From positions 930,001 to 994,000 of the forward strand of contig NZ_LT629787.1 in NCBI RefSeq assembly GCF_900105655.1: 64,000 nt of DNA. The letters are read 5' to 3'. The notes under the pieces were generated by a model that was given only the letters and a program-made list of their open reading frames with translations, searched no databases and was not told where the DNA came from. The stretch is from Halopseudomonas salegens. GTDB taxonomy: Bacteria; Pseudomonadota; Gammaproteobacteria; Pseudomonadales; Pseudomonadaceae. Positions within the stretch are counted from its first letter, which is position 1, and every line of letters begins with the position of its first letter. The translations under genes were made by a program, and so were the position numbers. This document shows positions 36,142 through 46,033 of the stretch, in pieces.

Positions 36142-38406
36142 ATGAGTGACAGTCTGGACCTGAGTCTGGAAGGGGTAGAGCAGCGGCCGCTGTCCGCCTT
36201 TACCGAAGAGGCCTATCTCAACTACTCCATGTACGTCATCATGGATCGGGCCCTGCCGCACATCGGCGACGGCCTCAAGCCGGTACAACGGCGCATCATC
36301 TTCGCCATGAGCGAGCTGGGCCTCGCTGCGACGGCCAAGTACAAGAAATCCGCGCGTACCGTCGGTGATGTCCTGGGTAAATACCACCCGCATGGCGACT
36401 CTGCCTGTTACGAAGCCATGGTGCTGATGGCGCAGCCTTTCTCCTACCGCTATCCGCTGGTAGACGGTCAGGGCAACTGGGGCGCACCGGATGATCCCAA
36501 GTCCTTCGCCGCCATGCGCTATACCGAATCTCGCCTCGACCGTTACAGCGAAACATTGCTCAGCGAACTGGGGCAGGGCACCGTTGATTGGCAACCCAAT
36601 TTCGACGGCACCATGGATGAACCCATGGTACTTCCCGCCCGCCTGCCCAACCTGCTGCTGAACGGTACCACCGGCATTGCCGTCGGTATGGCCACCGACA
36701 TTCCCCCGCACAACCTGCGTGAAGTCGCCGCCGCCTGTGTGCGCCTGCTGGAAGACCCCGGCGCTGGTCTGGATGAACTCTGTGAGCACATCCAGGGTCC
36801 GGACTATCCGACCGAAGCGGAAATCATCACCCCGCGCAAAGACCTGCTCAATCTGTACGCCACAGGCCGAGGCTCCATCCGCTGTCGCGCAGTCTGGAAC
36901 CGGGAAGACTGCGAGGTGGTCATTACCGCCCTGCCACACCAGGTATCCGGGGCCAAGGTGCTGGAACAGATTGCCGGGCAGATGCAGGCGAAAAAGTTGC
37001 CCATGGTCGCCGACCTGCGCGATGAATCGGATCATGAAAACCCTACCCGCATCGTCATCGTGCCGCGCTCCAACCGGGTCGACCTCGACGACCTGATGAA
37101 GCACCTTTTCGCCACCACTGATCTGGAGCACAGCTACCGGGTCAACATGAACGTGATTGGCACCGACGGTCGCCCGGCAGTCAAGGACCTGCGCGGCCTG
37201 CTCAGCGAATGGCTCGGCTTCCGCGTGTCTACCGTGCGTCGCCGCCTGCAATACCGCCTGGACAAGGTGCTGGCTCGCCTGCATCTGCTGGATGGCTTGC
37301 TGATCGCCTTCCTCAATCTGGATGAAGTGATTCACATCATTCGCACCGAAGAGCATCCGCGTGCCGAATTGATGAAACGCTTCGGGCTGACCGAAGTACA
37401 GGCCGACTACATCCTGGATACCCGCTTGCGCCAATTGGCGCGGCTGGAAGAAATGAAAATCAAGGGTGAGCAGGACGCACTGGAAAAGGAACGTGATGGT
37501 CTGGAGAAAATCCTTGGCAGCGAAAAACGCCTGCGCAACAAGGTGCGAGACGAACTGATCGCCGATGCCGAAGCCTATGGTGATGACCGCCGTTCACCCC
37601 TGGTCGAGCGCGAAGAAGCCAAAGCCTTGTCGGAAACCGCCTTGCTGCCCTCCGAGCCGGTCACCGTGGTGTTGTCGGAAAAAGGCTGGGTGCGCTGCGC
37701 CAAGGGGCATGATGTCGATGGCCCTGGTCTGGCTTACAAGGCTGGTGACAACTTCCGCTCCCAGGCTGCCGGTCGCTCCAATCAGCAGGCTGTATTCCTC
37801 GATTCCAGCGGTCGCAGTTATTCCTTGCCCACGCATACGTTGCCCTCGGCACGTGGCCAGGGTGAACCGCTGACTGGACGCCTGAGCCCGCCACCAGGCG
37901 CCGTATTCGACAGTGTCCTGATGCCGGAAGACAACGGCCTGTATCTGATCGCTTCAGATGCCGGTTACGGCTTTATCGTCGAGGGCAGTGACCTGCAAGC
38001 GAAGAACAAGAACGGCAAAACGTTGCTCACGTTGCCTGAGGGCGGCAAGGTGATTGCTCCGGTGCCGGTCCACAACCGCCAAGAGGACAAGGTCGTCGCG
38101 GTCAGCAACGAAGGGCGTTTGCTGGTGTTCCCGGTGGCGGACCTGCCGCAACTGTCCAAAGGCAAGGGCAACAAGATTATCTCGCTGCCTTCGGCGCGGG
38201 TGAAAAACCGCGAGGAGTTCATCACCGGGCTGGTGGTGCTGCGGCCCGGTGCCAACCTGATGCTGACAGCGGGTAAGCGTACCCTGACCCTGAAACCCGG
38301 TGATCTGGAGCATTACCACGGTGAACGTGGGCGGCGCGGCAACAAGCTGCCGCGCGGCTTCCAGAAAGTCGATGCCATGGACGTTGAGCCTACAACGGGT
38401 GAGTGA
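36142..38406 (+). CDS. parC: Topoisomerase IV subunit A ParC
   Basis: ParC is the DNA-cleaving subunit of topoisomerase IV. The 754-residue product starts [17 protein letters not shown] and has the quinolone-region motif [14 protein letters not shown], the active-site Tyr127 in AMRYTES, a coiled-coil region (about 420-470) and the C-terminal beta-pinwheel. GGGGGAAT precedes the ATG. Quinolone-type target positions show the wild-type-looking Ser in GDSACYE. It ends exactly where rluE ends on the other strand. Confidence 0.97.
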   Translation: MSDSLDLSLEGVEQRPLSAFTEEAYLNYSMYVIMDRALPHIGDGLKPVQRRIIFAMSELGLAATAKYKKSARTVGDVLGKYHPHGDSACYEAMVLMAQPFSYRYPLVDGQGNWGAPDDPKSFAAMRYTESRLDRYSETLLSELGQGTVDWQPNFDGTMDEPMVLPARLPNLLLNGTTGIAVGMATDIPPHNLREVAAACVRLLEDPGAGLDELCEHIQGPDYPTEAEIITPRKDLLNLYATGRGSIRCRAVWNREDCEVVITALPHQVSGAKVLEQIAGQMQAKKLPMVADLRDESDHENPTRIVIVPRSNRVDLDDLMKHLFATTDLEHSYRVNMNVIGTDGRPAVKDLRGLLSEWLGFRVSTVRRRLQYRLDKVLARLHLLDGLLIAFLNLDEVIHIIRTEEHPRAELMKRFGLTEVQADYILDTRLRQLARLEEMKIKGEQDALEKERDGLEKILGSEKRLRNKVRDELIADAEAYGDDRRSPLVEREEAKALSETALLPSEPVTVVLSEKGWVRCAKGHDVDGPGLAYKAGDNFRSQAAGRSNQQAVFLDSSGRSYSLPTHTLPSARGQGEPLTGRLSPPPGAVFDSVLMPEDNGLYLIASDAGYGFIVEGSDLQAKNKNGKTLLTLPEGGKVIAPVPVHNRQEDKVVAVSNEGRLLVFPVADLPQLSKGKGNKIISLPSARVKNREEFITGLVVLRPGANLMLTAGKRTLTLKPGDLEHYHGERGRRGNKLPRGFQKVDAMDVEPTTGE

Positions 38407-39045
38407 TCACTGCCGTGGGTCGGTGGCGGCCTGAAGGGGAATGTCTCGCCATTCCCCGGGCTGCAGACCGTCCAGCTGCCACTGGCCAATGCTGACCCTG
38501 ACCAGACGCAGGGTCGGCAAGCCGACGGCTGCCGTCATGCGCCGGACCTGACGATTGCGGCCCTCACGGATGCTGATGCTTAACCAGCGGGTGGGTACCG
38601 TTTTGCGAAAGCGTACCGGCGGATCACGTGGCCACAGGTCCGGCTCCGCGATCAGTTCGACCTCGGCGGGGCGGGTAGGGCCATCATTCAGCACCGGGCC
38701 GGATCGCAACTGATCCAGTTGCTCAGCCGTCGGTTCACCTTCCACCTGTACCCAGTAGGTTTTCTGCAATTTGTGCCGCGGGTCGGCAATCCGCGCCTGC
38801 AAGCGGCCATCATTGGTCAGCAAGAGCAGCCCTTCACTGTCCCGGTCAAGACGCCCTGCGGGATAGACATCGCGCAGCGGCAGCAGATCCTTCAGTGTTT
38901 GCCGCCCCTGAGCATCCGTGAACTGGGTCAGTACATTGTAGGGCTTGTTCAGTGCTATCAGGCGAGGCGTGGCAGGTGGTCGTTTCGCTACTCTGCGCGG
39001 CCGCCCGGTTGACCTGGCGGCGTGCCCTGAATGTCGCATCGTCAT
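38407..39045 (-). CDS. rluE: 23S rRNA pseudouridine synthase RluE-like
   Basis: RluE converts uridine 2457 of 23S rRNA to pseudouridine. The 212-residue product lacks an S4 domain and has the RsuA/RluB/E/F-type core: [14 protein letters not shown], the catalytic Asp in [17 protein letters not shown] and [24 protein letters not shown]. The start overlaps the stop of the preceding gene by 4 bp (ATGA), so translation is coupled. RluE is the best match by length, but RluF/RluB specificity cannot be excluded. Confidence 0.88.
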   Translation of the reverse strand: MTMRHSGHAARSTGRPRRVAKRPPATPRLIALNKPYNVLTQFTDAQGRQTLKDLLPLRDVYPAGRLDRDSEGLLLLTNDGRLQARIADPRHKLQKTYWVQVEGEPTAEQLDQLRSGPVLNDGPTRPAEVELIAEPDLWPRDPPVRFRKTVPTRWLSISIREGRNRQVRRMTAAVGLPTLRLVRVSIGQWQLDGLQPGEWRDIPLQAATDPRQ

Positions 39046-40526
39046 GAACGCTGCTGGTAGATGTGGTTGAGCTGTTTTTCCAGTAGCGACTGATAGGGCT
39101 CATTCAGTCGCTCAATGCAGTGTATGTCCGGCTGGCTGGCCAGGCGGCGGGTCAAGACCAGTGATTTGACCGCCTCTTGCTCGGCCATGGCGGCATCCAC
39201 CAGCAATAGATTCCGGCTGTGCTGAAGGTGATCGAGAATCGACTGACAGCCTTCGTCGGCAAGCAACGCAGAGAGGCTGTCATGCGCCGCACAGCGCCCA
39301 AGCGCTAGACGCATGTGAACCGCCTGGCCGGTGTCGGCAATTTCGATTTGCAAATCGTGCGCCAGAATGCGCAGTAATTCGCCACAGCACAACGCTTGTT
39401 TCAGCGTGGCAGAATTATCCTCGTCGAAGGCAAAGCTGATCAGGGTGCCCCCATCTTCCAGGGCTTGCAGGCTGCCGGAATACAGCCTGGCGGCCTGTTG
39501 TACATGCGAACGGTAGCGCTCCAGCAAGGCCAGCAAGCGCTGGCGGGGCAATCGTTGCAAGGTATCGAGCGGACCAATGCCCACGGCCAGGACCAGGGTC
39601 TGAGCCTGGTCAGTGACCGCTGTTGCTGGCTCGGCAGCCTCTTGCCCATCAATGTCAGCCTTGGCCGCTTCGGTCGGCGGATCAGCCACCACCACGTCTT
39701 CGGCTGCTGCTTCAAGATCTTCGTCCGTAATGCCCGCAGTCAGGTCAATGACCAGATGATGGGTCGCTGTTGCCGACTCGGCGTCAGTGACGGTGGCGTC
39801 ATCATCCTCGGTACTGATGTCCTCAAGAACCGGCAGGGGCTGGTCGATAATACGCCGCTGCAACAGACGCTGGGCCAGCTCGCCGAGTTCATCCTTTCGC
39901 CCTGCCCCCGGTGGTGGTTGATCCTGCTCGGCTGACCAGTTACCCAGTTGCTGCAATAATTGCCGCAAACGGGTACCGAAAAACCAGGCCTGGGTGCCTG
40001 CCAGCAACAACAGAAACAGGGTAATCATCTGCAGGGTGTTGAGCAGGTTGCCCAGAGGGGTACGGAAAGGTTCGCCGGCCAGGCTGATATGCAGGCGCCC
40101 GACCAGGTTATCCTGATGCTGGATGCTGGCAATATAGGTACCTTCTCCCGGGGCCAGCTCATCAGCGTGGCGTGGTCGCCCGCTTTCGGCCAGTATCCGG
40201 TTGTCAGCCCCGTAGAGTTTGGCCTGGGCAATCAGCGGGTTTTGCCGCCACTGGGCCAATTGCAGGTTAAGGCTCAGTTGATCGTCAGCCTGTAAAGGCC
40301 CGAGTAGACTATCCGCAATCTGCCGTGCCAGTTCGTGGCCAATCTCATTCGCCTGATGGGCACTGTCACGCTGCCAGCTATTGTGCAGGAAAAAGGTACT
40401 GACCCAGACAATCAGCAGCGGCAATGTCACACACAACAACAAATGGCTGCGCAGTGACCAGCGCAAGGAGCGGAACCTGGCATGTGCGCGAAGAAACAGG
40501 TTGTCGGAAGGTTTTGAATGACTCAA
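39042..40526 (-). CDS. AhpA/YtjB-like membrane protein with cyclase-like C-terminus
   Basis: The N-terminal part (about 20-200) resembles the AhpA/YtjB (SMP) family that is divergent from serB in many gammaproteobacteria. It has a membrane helix ([18 protein letters not shown]), a periplasmic segment, a second helix and a HAMP-like region. An acidic linker then leads to a C-terminal domain ([12 protein letters not shown] to HMRLALGRC). Its spacing of [18 protein letters not shown] and EDGGTLISF resembles class III nucleotide cyclases without the catalytic metal Asp residues. The start is unsure: no good ATG exists; the TTG at 40526 is chosen, and the frame opens to 40604. Confidence 0.65.
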   Translation of the reverse strand: MSHSKPSDNLFLRAHARFRSLRWSLRSHLLLCVTLPLLIVWVSTFFLHNSWQRDSAHQANEIGHELARQIADSLLGPLQADDQLSLNLQLAQWRQNPLIAQAKLYGADNRILAESGRPRHADELAPGEGTYIASIQHQDNLVGRLHISLAGEPFRTPLGNLLNTLQMITLFLLLLAGTQAWFFGTRLRQLLQQLGNWSAEQDQPPPGAGRKDELGELAQRLLQRRIIDQPLPVLEDISTEDDDATVTDAESATATHHLVIDLTAGITDEDLEAAAEDVVVADPPTEAAKADIDGQEAAEPATAVTDQAQTLVLAVGIGPLDTLQRLPRQRLLALLERYRSHVQQAARLYSGSLQALEDGGTLISFAFDEDNSATLKQALCCGELLRILAHDLQIEIADTGQAVHMRLALGRCAAHDSLSALLADEGCQSILDHLQHSRNLLLVDAAMAEQEAVKSLVLTRRLASQPDIHCIERLNEPYQSLLEKQLNHIYQQRS

Positions 40527-40679
40527 GGAAATGACTCGATTGGCACGTGTAGGAGGCTGTTGGCTGCAACCCGGCACAGTATAGCCAGTGTATGCCAACG
40601 GCAACAGCCTGGAGTGATGAGCTGGTGGTCAATTGCAGGTAGAATAGCGCGTTAAATGCACGTCCACGGAGTTGCTGCC

Positions 40680-41891
40680 TTGAACAACATTGTTCTGATC
40701 AATATTACTGGCCCGGACCGCCCCGGGTTGACTGCCGCCATTACTGGTTTGCTGGCGCGGGCGCAGGTCAATATCCTGGACATTGGTCAGGCTGTGATTC
40801 ACGACACCCTGTCGTTCGGTATTCTGGTTGAAATGCATGACTCGGCAGGCCTGTCTGACGTACTCAAGGATGTGCTGTTCCGTGGTTACGAGATGGATCA
40901 GCAAGTCCGTTTCACGCCGGTGAGTACCGAAGAGTACCAGCGCTGGGTGACCGGGCAGGGCAAATCACGCCACATTGTTACCCTGCTGGCGCGGCGCATC
41001 ACCGCCGAACATATTGCCCGGGTCAGCGAAATCACGGCCCGTTACGGGCTCAATATTGACCATATCGATCGCCTGTCCGGGCGGATTCCTGAAGATTTGC
41101 CGGCGGATCAGGGCAAGGGGTGCATCGAGTTCTCGGTGCGCGGCGAGCCCGATGATCCGGCGGCGTTGCGCGCGGAATTTCTGACCATTGCCCAGGCGCT
41201 GAACGTGGATATTGCTTTCCAGCAAGACAGCCTGTTCCGCCGCAATCGACGCCTGGTGGTGTTTGATATGGACTCGACGCTGATTGATGCGGAAGTGATT
41301 GATGAACTGGCCAAGGCAGCCGGCGTCGGCGATCAGGTGGCTGACATCACCGAGCGAGCCATGCGCGGTGAACTCGACTTTCAGGCCAGTTTCCGGGAGC
41401 GAATGGCCCTGCTCAAAGGGCTGCCGGAAACGGTACTGGCAGACATCGCCGAACGCCTGCGCTTGACTGAAGGGGCGGAAACCCTGATCGCGCAATTGCG
41501 TCGCCTGGGTTACAAAACCGCTATTCTGTCGGGTGGCTTCAACTACTTTGCCGAACGCTTGCAGCAGCGCCTGGGTATCGATTATGTCTACGCCAATGCC
41601 CTGCCGATTGCCGATGGCAAGGTAACCGGTGAGGTAGAAGAGCCCATCGTGGATGGCCAGCGCAAGGCCGACCTGCTGCGGGAGCTGGCCCAGCGTGAAG
41701 GCATCAGCCTGGAGCAGACCATTGCCGTGGGTGATGGCGCCAATGACCTGCCCATGCTGTCCATCGCCGGGCTTGGTGTGGCGTTCCGAGCCAAGCCGCT
41801 GGTCAAGCAGTCGGCAAAGCAGGCTATCTCGACCCTTGGGTTGGACGGCATTCTGTATCTGCTGGGGTTTCGGGACCGGGATGGGGTTTGA
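40680..41891 (+). CDS. serB: Phosphoserine phosphatase SerB
   Basis: SerB makes serine from phosphoserine, the last step of serine biosynthesis. The 403-residue product has two N-terminal ACT domains (NIVLINITGPDRPGLTAAITG; HIVTLLARRITAEHIARVSEITARYGLNIDHIDRLSG). A HAD phosphatase domain follows with the catalytic FDMDST (Asp196, Asp198), ILSGGFNYFAERL and GDGANDLPML. The start is likely the TTG at 40680, eight bases after ACGGAG, rather than the ATG at 40656, which lacks a ribosome-binding site; the ACT domain begins directly after it. It is divergent from the AhpA-like gene. Confidence 0.95.
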   Translation: MNNIVLINITGPDRPGLTAAITGLLARAQVNILDIGQAVIHDTLSFGILVEMHDSAGLSDVLKDVLFRGYEMDQQVRFTPVSTEEYQRWVTGQGKSRHIVTLLARRITAEHIARVSEITARYGLNIDHIDRLSGRIPEDLPADQGKGCIEFSVRGEPDDPAALRAEFLTIAQALNVDIAFQQDSLFRRNRRLVVFDMDSTLIDAEVIDELAKAAGVGDQVADITERAMRGELDFQASFRERMALLKGLPETVLADIAERLRLTEGAETLIAQLRRLGYKTAILSGGFNYFAERLQQRLGIDYVYANALPIADGKVTGEVEEPIVDGQRKADLLRELAQREGISLEQTIAVGDGANDLPMLSIAGLGVAFRAKPLVKQSAKQAISTLGLDGILYLLGFRDRDGV

Positions 41892-41948
41892 GCGCATGCA
41901 GGTCAGCGTGCCGTCTCGCTCCAGAGAGTTCAAATAACGGAGTTTTAC

Positions 41949-42380
41949 ATGCCCAGCTCGATTCTGGCTTGCCCGCACTGCCTGCGGAAAAATCGCATAC
42001 CCGCCGAACGCTTGCAGGATTCGCCGGTCTGTGGCGTTTGCAAGCAGCCCCTCTTTATCGGTCAGCCGGTTGAGCTGACGGCCCATAATTTCAATGCGCA
42101 TGCCAGCAGTGATCTGCCGTTATTGATTGATTTCTGGGCCTCCTGGTGTGGCCCCTGTCGGCAGTTCGCCCCGGTTTTTGCCCAGGCCGCCGCTGAGTTC
42201 GAGCCAAGAGTACGCTTCGGCAAGCTGAATACCGAAGAGCAACAACAGTTGGCTGGCCGCTACGCGATACGCAGTATCCCGACCCTGATACTGGTGCATC
42301 GAGGCGAAGAAAAAGCCCGCATCAATGGTGCGCTACCACCCGCGCAACTACGCCAATGGCTGCAAGAGCAACTCGGATAA
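41949..42380 (+). CDS. trxC: Thioredoxin 2 TrxC
   Basis: TrxC is a cytoplasmic disulfide reductase with an extra zinc domain. The 143-residue product has an N-terminal zinc motif with Cys8-x2-Cys11 and Cys28-x2-Cys31, then the thioredoxin fold with FWASWCGPCRQFAP (active WCGPC at 66-70) and the cis-Pro in IRSIPTLIL. Serine and cysteine neighbours do not suggest any special pathway. It is convergent with the M14-type gene. Confidence 0.95.
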   Translation: MPSSILACPHCLRKNRIPAERLQDSPVCGVCKQPLFIGQPVELTAHNFNAHASSDLPLLIDFWASWCGPCRQFAPVFAQAAAEFEPRVRFGKLNTEEQQQLAGRYAIRSIPTLILVHRGEEKARINGALPPAQLRQWLQEQLG

Positions 42381-42402
42381 TCCCGGCAGGGTTATGTATT
42401 CG

Positions 42403-43440
42403 CTAGCCGAACCATTCAACCAGGGCTTCCTGTGCCAGCAGCTCCCGTTGCAAGGGGCCCGGTACCCAGGAGTGCCAACACTGGGTTGCGGCGGTCAGAA
42501 ACTCGAACAGGGGTAAGTGCTGGCGCAGAACCCGCCGCTTGCGATGGCCGATAACCGGGTTGAAGAAGCCGAAGTAATCGAACATCTGCCGCGGGTTCTT
42601 GCGCACCCAGAGCCAGGAGCCCATTTCCAGGGTAAAGGGCAGGAAAATATTCTCCGTGTACTGTTCGCGGGACTCGTCGTACAGATAATCCCAGAGATCA
42701 CCATGGGTGGTGTAGTGGATCGATTGCGGCTCGATGATGTAAGGGTGGTGATGCGGGTAGGTGTTATGGAACAGCCGTTTCAGCGCCAGTACCTCGGCAA
42801 TATGATGGATTGGCCGATGGCTGCGAGCGTAGCTGCACCAGAGACGGTCACGCCGACCAAAGCCGCTATGGCAATCAACACTGATGGCGAAGGGGGCGTG
42901 CAGCAGTCGTTGGCGAACCGTATTGACCAGCGCCAGGGCTTCGGCCTGCATGGCTTCGCCACGCTTGCCACGAAACCAGGGCAGGTGACTGCTGATGCGG
43001 TGTCCGCTGACCAGCCAGGGTTTGGGCCCCATGGCGTCAATGGGCGCGTTGCGCATCAGATCAACCCCGTTCAGGTTGCTGCGGCGATGATGCCAGATGC
43101 CGCCGGGATTGATCATCGGCATAAACACCAGGCGCACCCGTTCAAGCTGCTGACGCAGTGAACTGTCCCAGTCCAGGCGATGGATCAGGCTGTGCAGCCA
43201 GGACAGCAGCACCTGCGTGCCGATCCGCTCGACGCCATGCACGCCGCCAAAGAAGCCGATCACCGGCGCACGCGGTGCCCGGCTGCCCAGCTCAATTACT
43301 CGAATCGGAATACTGATGCCGTCAATATCCACACTGTGCACAGTCTGGTAGCGCAGGTGCCGGGCACCAGCACGGAGCAGGTTTTCCAGCTCCAGATGTT
43401 CGGGTAGGTGTCGTTGAATCAGTGCCGCAGAATCGGTCAT
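42403..43440 (-). CDS. M14-type zinc peptidase/deacylase
   Basis: The 345-residue cytoplasmic-type protein has the metallocarboxypeptidase/succinylglutamate-desuccinylase signature. Zinc ligands HxxE appear in GFFGGVHGVERIG (about residue 69), NPGGIWHHRRSNLNGVDLMRN provides substrate contacts, the third ligand is in SVDCHSGFG, and the catalytic-type Glu is in FTLEMGSW. The substrate (peptide or acyl-amino acid) is unknown. Translation starts directly after a strong 45-base hairpin (43441-43485). The acyl-CoA ligase gene lies upstream on the same strand. Confidence 0.85.
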   Translation of the reverse strand: MTDSAALIQRHLPEHLELENLLRAGARHLRYQTVHSVDIDGISIPIRVIELGSRAPRAPVIGFFGGVHGVERIGTQVLLSWLHSLIHRLDWDSSLRQQLERVRLVFMPMINPGGIWHHRRSNLNGVDLMRNAPIDAMGPKPWLVSGHRISSHLPWFRGKRGEAMQAEALALVNTVRQRLLHAPFAISVDCHSGFGRRDRLWCSYARSHRPIHHIAEVLALKRLFHNTYPHHHPYIIEPQSIHYTTHGDLWDYLYDESREQYTENIFLPFTLEMGSWLWVRKNPRQMFDYFGFFNPVIGHRKRRVLRQHLPLFEFLTAATQCWHSWVPGPLQRELLAQEALVEWFG

Positions 43441-43485
43441 GGCCAGCTGCTAGAACAGGGTCTGATCCTGTTTTAGCAGCTGGCC
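43441..43485 (-). repeat. Strong dyad between acyl-CoA ligase and M14 genes
   Basis: GGCCAGCTGCT pairs perfectly with AGCAGCTGGCC, and inner arms AACAGG/CCTGTT extend the stem. On the minus strand it sits immediately before the M14 gene's ATG with no U-tract. It may be a terminator for the ligase or a structure that hides the ribosome-binding region. Confidence 0.7.
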
Positions 43486-43504
43486 ATTGCATCCCTGTGA
43501 CAGC

Positions 43505-45160
43505 TCAGGCCTTGGCCCATTCCGCTTCCTGCAGGGCGCGCCAAAGGACCTTGCCCGTCGGTGACTTGGGCAATTCGCTGACGAATTCGATGTGTTTGGG
43601 GCACTTGTACGCTGACATGTTCTCCTGGCACCAGGCAATGATCTCTTCGGCTGTTGCCTGCTGACCCCGGGCCAACACAATGACTGCTTTGGTGGTTTCA
43701 CCCCGGCGCTGATCCGGGCTGGAAATCACACAGGCTTCCTGGATCGCCGGATGGCCAAACAACAGGGCTTCGACTTCCGCTGGCCAGACCTTGAAGCCGG
43801 CAGCATTGATCATGCGCTTGACCCGGTCGACGAGGAAGAAGTAGCCCTCATCATCGAAATAACCCAGATCCCCGGTACGGAAAAACCGTTCGCCATCCAG
43901 CTCGACAAAAGCGTCTTCGGTTGCTTCCGGCCGGCGCCAGTAACCCTGGAACAATTGCTCGCCCCGCAGCACGATTTCGCCAGTTTCATTCGGGCCGAGT
44001 TCATGCAGACCCTCGACATCCACTACGCGTGAATCCACGCCGATAATCGGAATGCCCAGGCATTGGGGTTTGGGCGCGTGGTAGGGGTTCATGTGCGTGG
44101 CACTGATGGTTTCCGACAGACCGTACCCTTCGGCGTATTCCAGCCCGGTCTTGGCCATCAGTTTTTCCGCGACAGCGATTGGCATGGCGGCACCACCGCC
44201 GCCGATGGCGGCCAGGCTGCTCAGGTCATACTGGTCAATAGCCGGGTCGGACAGCAGATCAATCACCATGGTCGAGATGTTGCGCCAGCTGGTGATCTGC
44301 TCCTGCTCAATCAGTTGCGCCGCCGTTTTGCGGTCCCAGCGGGTCATCACCACCTGCGTGCCGCCGATGTAGATACTCGCGTTCATGCACACCTGCATGC
44401 CGGTGACGTGGAACATGGGCACCGAGACCAGTTGCACAGTATCGTGCTGGGCATTGCCCCAAACCGAGCAATACACCGTGGTTGCCATTACGCTGTGATG
44501 AGTGTGCACGCAGCCCTTCGGATTGCCCGTGGTGCCGGAGCTGTAAGGGATCACGCAGAGGTCATCCGGGCCGGTTGTCAGCGGGCCGGGTTCATACCGG
44601 GCGCGCAAGGCATCCTGCCAGGGCGTGACGCCGTCCTGTTCGGGAATATGCGCGGGTAATTGCACGGCTTCGGGTAAATCCAGGGTGGTTTTTTCGCTCA
44701 GGTACTCGGAGTAGGCACCACAGATCACTTCTTTCAGGCTGCCATAGCCAACCAGTGGGGCGATATTGTCCAGCAGTTCCAGACCACAGAGCGCAAGGCT
44801 GGCCTCGGTATCGTCAATCAGGTATTCCAGCTCGGCCTTGCGGTTCATCGGGTTGACCGGTACCACCACGGCATTGGCACGCAAAATGGCATAGAAGCCA
44901 ATCACGAATTGCGCGCTGTTCTGCATATACAGCAGCACCCGGTCGCCTGACTGCACGCCGGCTTGTTGCAGATACCCGGCCAGTGCGGTGGCCTGAATGT
45001 CGAGGTCGCGGTAGGTCAGGCGGCTGCCGTAATAGATGATCGCCGGGTGATCCGGGTAGCGCAGGGCGGATACCGTCAGGTTGCTGTACAGGCTGGTTTT
45101 GGGCAGGTCGAGAAAATGTGGCACTTGTTCCGGCCAAACGGCGTAATGGCGATCAAACAT
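43505..45160 (-). CDS. Fatty-acid/acyl-CoA ligase (AMP-forming)
   Basis: The 551-residue enzyme activates a fatty acid with ATP and CoA. It has the AMP-binding YSSGTTGNPKGC (about 207-217), the YGLSETISATHMNP motif, FRTGDLGYFDDEGYFFLVDRVKRMINAAGFKVWPAEVE and the C-terminal catalytic Lys in PKSPTGKVLWR. It begins MFDRHYAVWPEQVPHFLDLPKTSLYSNL, typical of long-chain types that lack a membrane anchor. AGAGGAG lies upstream. The chain length of the substrate is not known. There are no clear partners apart from the M14-type gene downstream. Confidence 0.9.
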   Translation of the reverse strand: MFDRHYAVWPEQVPHFLDLPKTSLYSNLTVSALRYPDHPAIIYYGSRLTYRDLDIQATALAGYLQQAGVQSGDRVLLYMQNSAQFVIGFYAILRANAVVVPVNPMNRKAELEYLIDDTEASLALCGLELLDNIAPLVGYGSLKEVICGAYSEYLSEKTTLDLPEAVQLPAHIPEQDGVTPWQDALRARYEPGPLTTGPDDLCVIPYSSGTTGNPKGCVHTHHSVMATTVYCSVWGNAQHDTVQLVSVPMFHVTGMQVCMNASIYIGGTQVVMTRWDRKTAAQLIEQEQITSWRNISTMVIDLLSDPAIDQYDLSSLAAIGGGGAAMPIAVAEKLMAKTGLEYAEGYGLSETISATHMNPYHAPKPQCLGIPIIGVDSRVVDVEGLHELGPNETGEIVLRGEQLFQGYWRRPEATEDAFVELDGERFFRTGDLGYFDDEGYFFLVDRVKRMINAAGFKVWPAEVEALLFGHPAIQEACVISSPDQRRGETTKAVIVLARGQQATAEEIIAWCQENMSAYKCPKHIEFVSELPKSPTGKVLWRALQEAEWAKA

Positions 45161-45332
45161 GGGCCCGGGTACTCCTCTGGATGATTATTATTCGACCAGA
45201 TTAACCCGTACGGGTGATGGGTTAAAGGGCTAACACCGACGCTGTTGATGGCTCATAAATGACCTGGGTCGGGAACCGGGATTCTGGTGTACTGTCATAC
45301 CTGCAGTCTCTTCATTAAGGTGAAAACGCACG

Positions 45333-46019
45333 ATGAATACCCGTGGCTTGCTCGATCAACTCCTGAAATCCGGTTCTGACTTGTTAAACGGCGGTACTGC
45401 AGGTCAACAACCTGCGGCGCAAACTCAACGTAGCGCGACATCACCTGTAGGCAGTCTGTTGGCGGGCGCGGGTGGTGGTGCCGCTATCAGCTTGTTACTG
45501 GGCAGTAAAAAAGCCCGCAAGCTTGGCGGCAAAGCTGTGGTCTATGGCGGTGCCGCGGCGCTTGGGGTGGTCGCTTGGAAGGCATGGCAGAATTATCAGC
45601 GTGGACAGTCGGTACCGGCCGGTCAATCAGAGCCTCAGACAATTGACCGTTTGCCGGCGCCACAGGCAGAGCAGCATAGTCAGGCGATATTGCGGGCACT
45701 GATTGCTGCTGCCAAGGCTGACGGCCATATTGACCAGCGCGAGCGTGAAATGATTGATGCCGAGATTGCCCGCATCAGCAGCGACCCTACCTTGCTTCAG
45801 TGGTTTGACCGCGAGTTGCAAAAGCCACTGGATCCGGCTGAAGTCGCTGCGGCTGCCGACACGCCTGCATTGGCGGCTGAAATGTATCTGGCCAGTCTGT
45901 TGATGATTGATCAACAAAGTTTTATGGAAAAGGCTTATCTGGATGAACTGGCACGTCAGCTGGATTTGCCTGCAGCCTTGCGCAGCGAGCTTGAAGCACA
46001 GGCCTTCAGCCTCAGCTAA
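45333..46019 (+). CDS. DUF533/TerB-like protein
   Basis: The 228-residue protein resembles the YebE/DUF533 family. It has an N-terminal MNTRGLLDQLLKSGSDLL segment and a Gly-rich hydrophobic stretch (about 44-75, SLLAGAGGGAAISLLLG to VVYGGAAALGVVAW) that may be a membrane hairpin. A C-terminal TerB-like helical domain follows, with ALIAAAKADGHIDQREREMI and a second repeat. The role is unknown; in E. coli the family is an envelope-stress-linked inner-membrane protein. Confidence 0.88.
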   Translation: MNTRGLLDQLLKSGSDLLNGGTAGQQPAAQTQRSATSPVGSLLAGAGGGAAISLLLGSKKARKLGGKAVVYGGAAALGVVAWKAWQNYQRGQSVPAGQSEPQTIDRLPAPQAEQHSQAILRALIAAAKADGHIDQREREMIDAEIARISSDPTLLQWFDRELQKPLDPAEVAAAADTPALAAEMYLASLLMIDQQSFMEKAYLDELARQLDLPAALRSELEAQAFSLS

Positions 46020-46033
46020 ATCGGTCTTGGTTG

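Noticed and set aside
36058..37434. 458-codon open frame opposite parC
   Set aside because: Antisense shadow with no recognisable domain.
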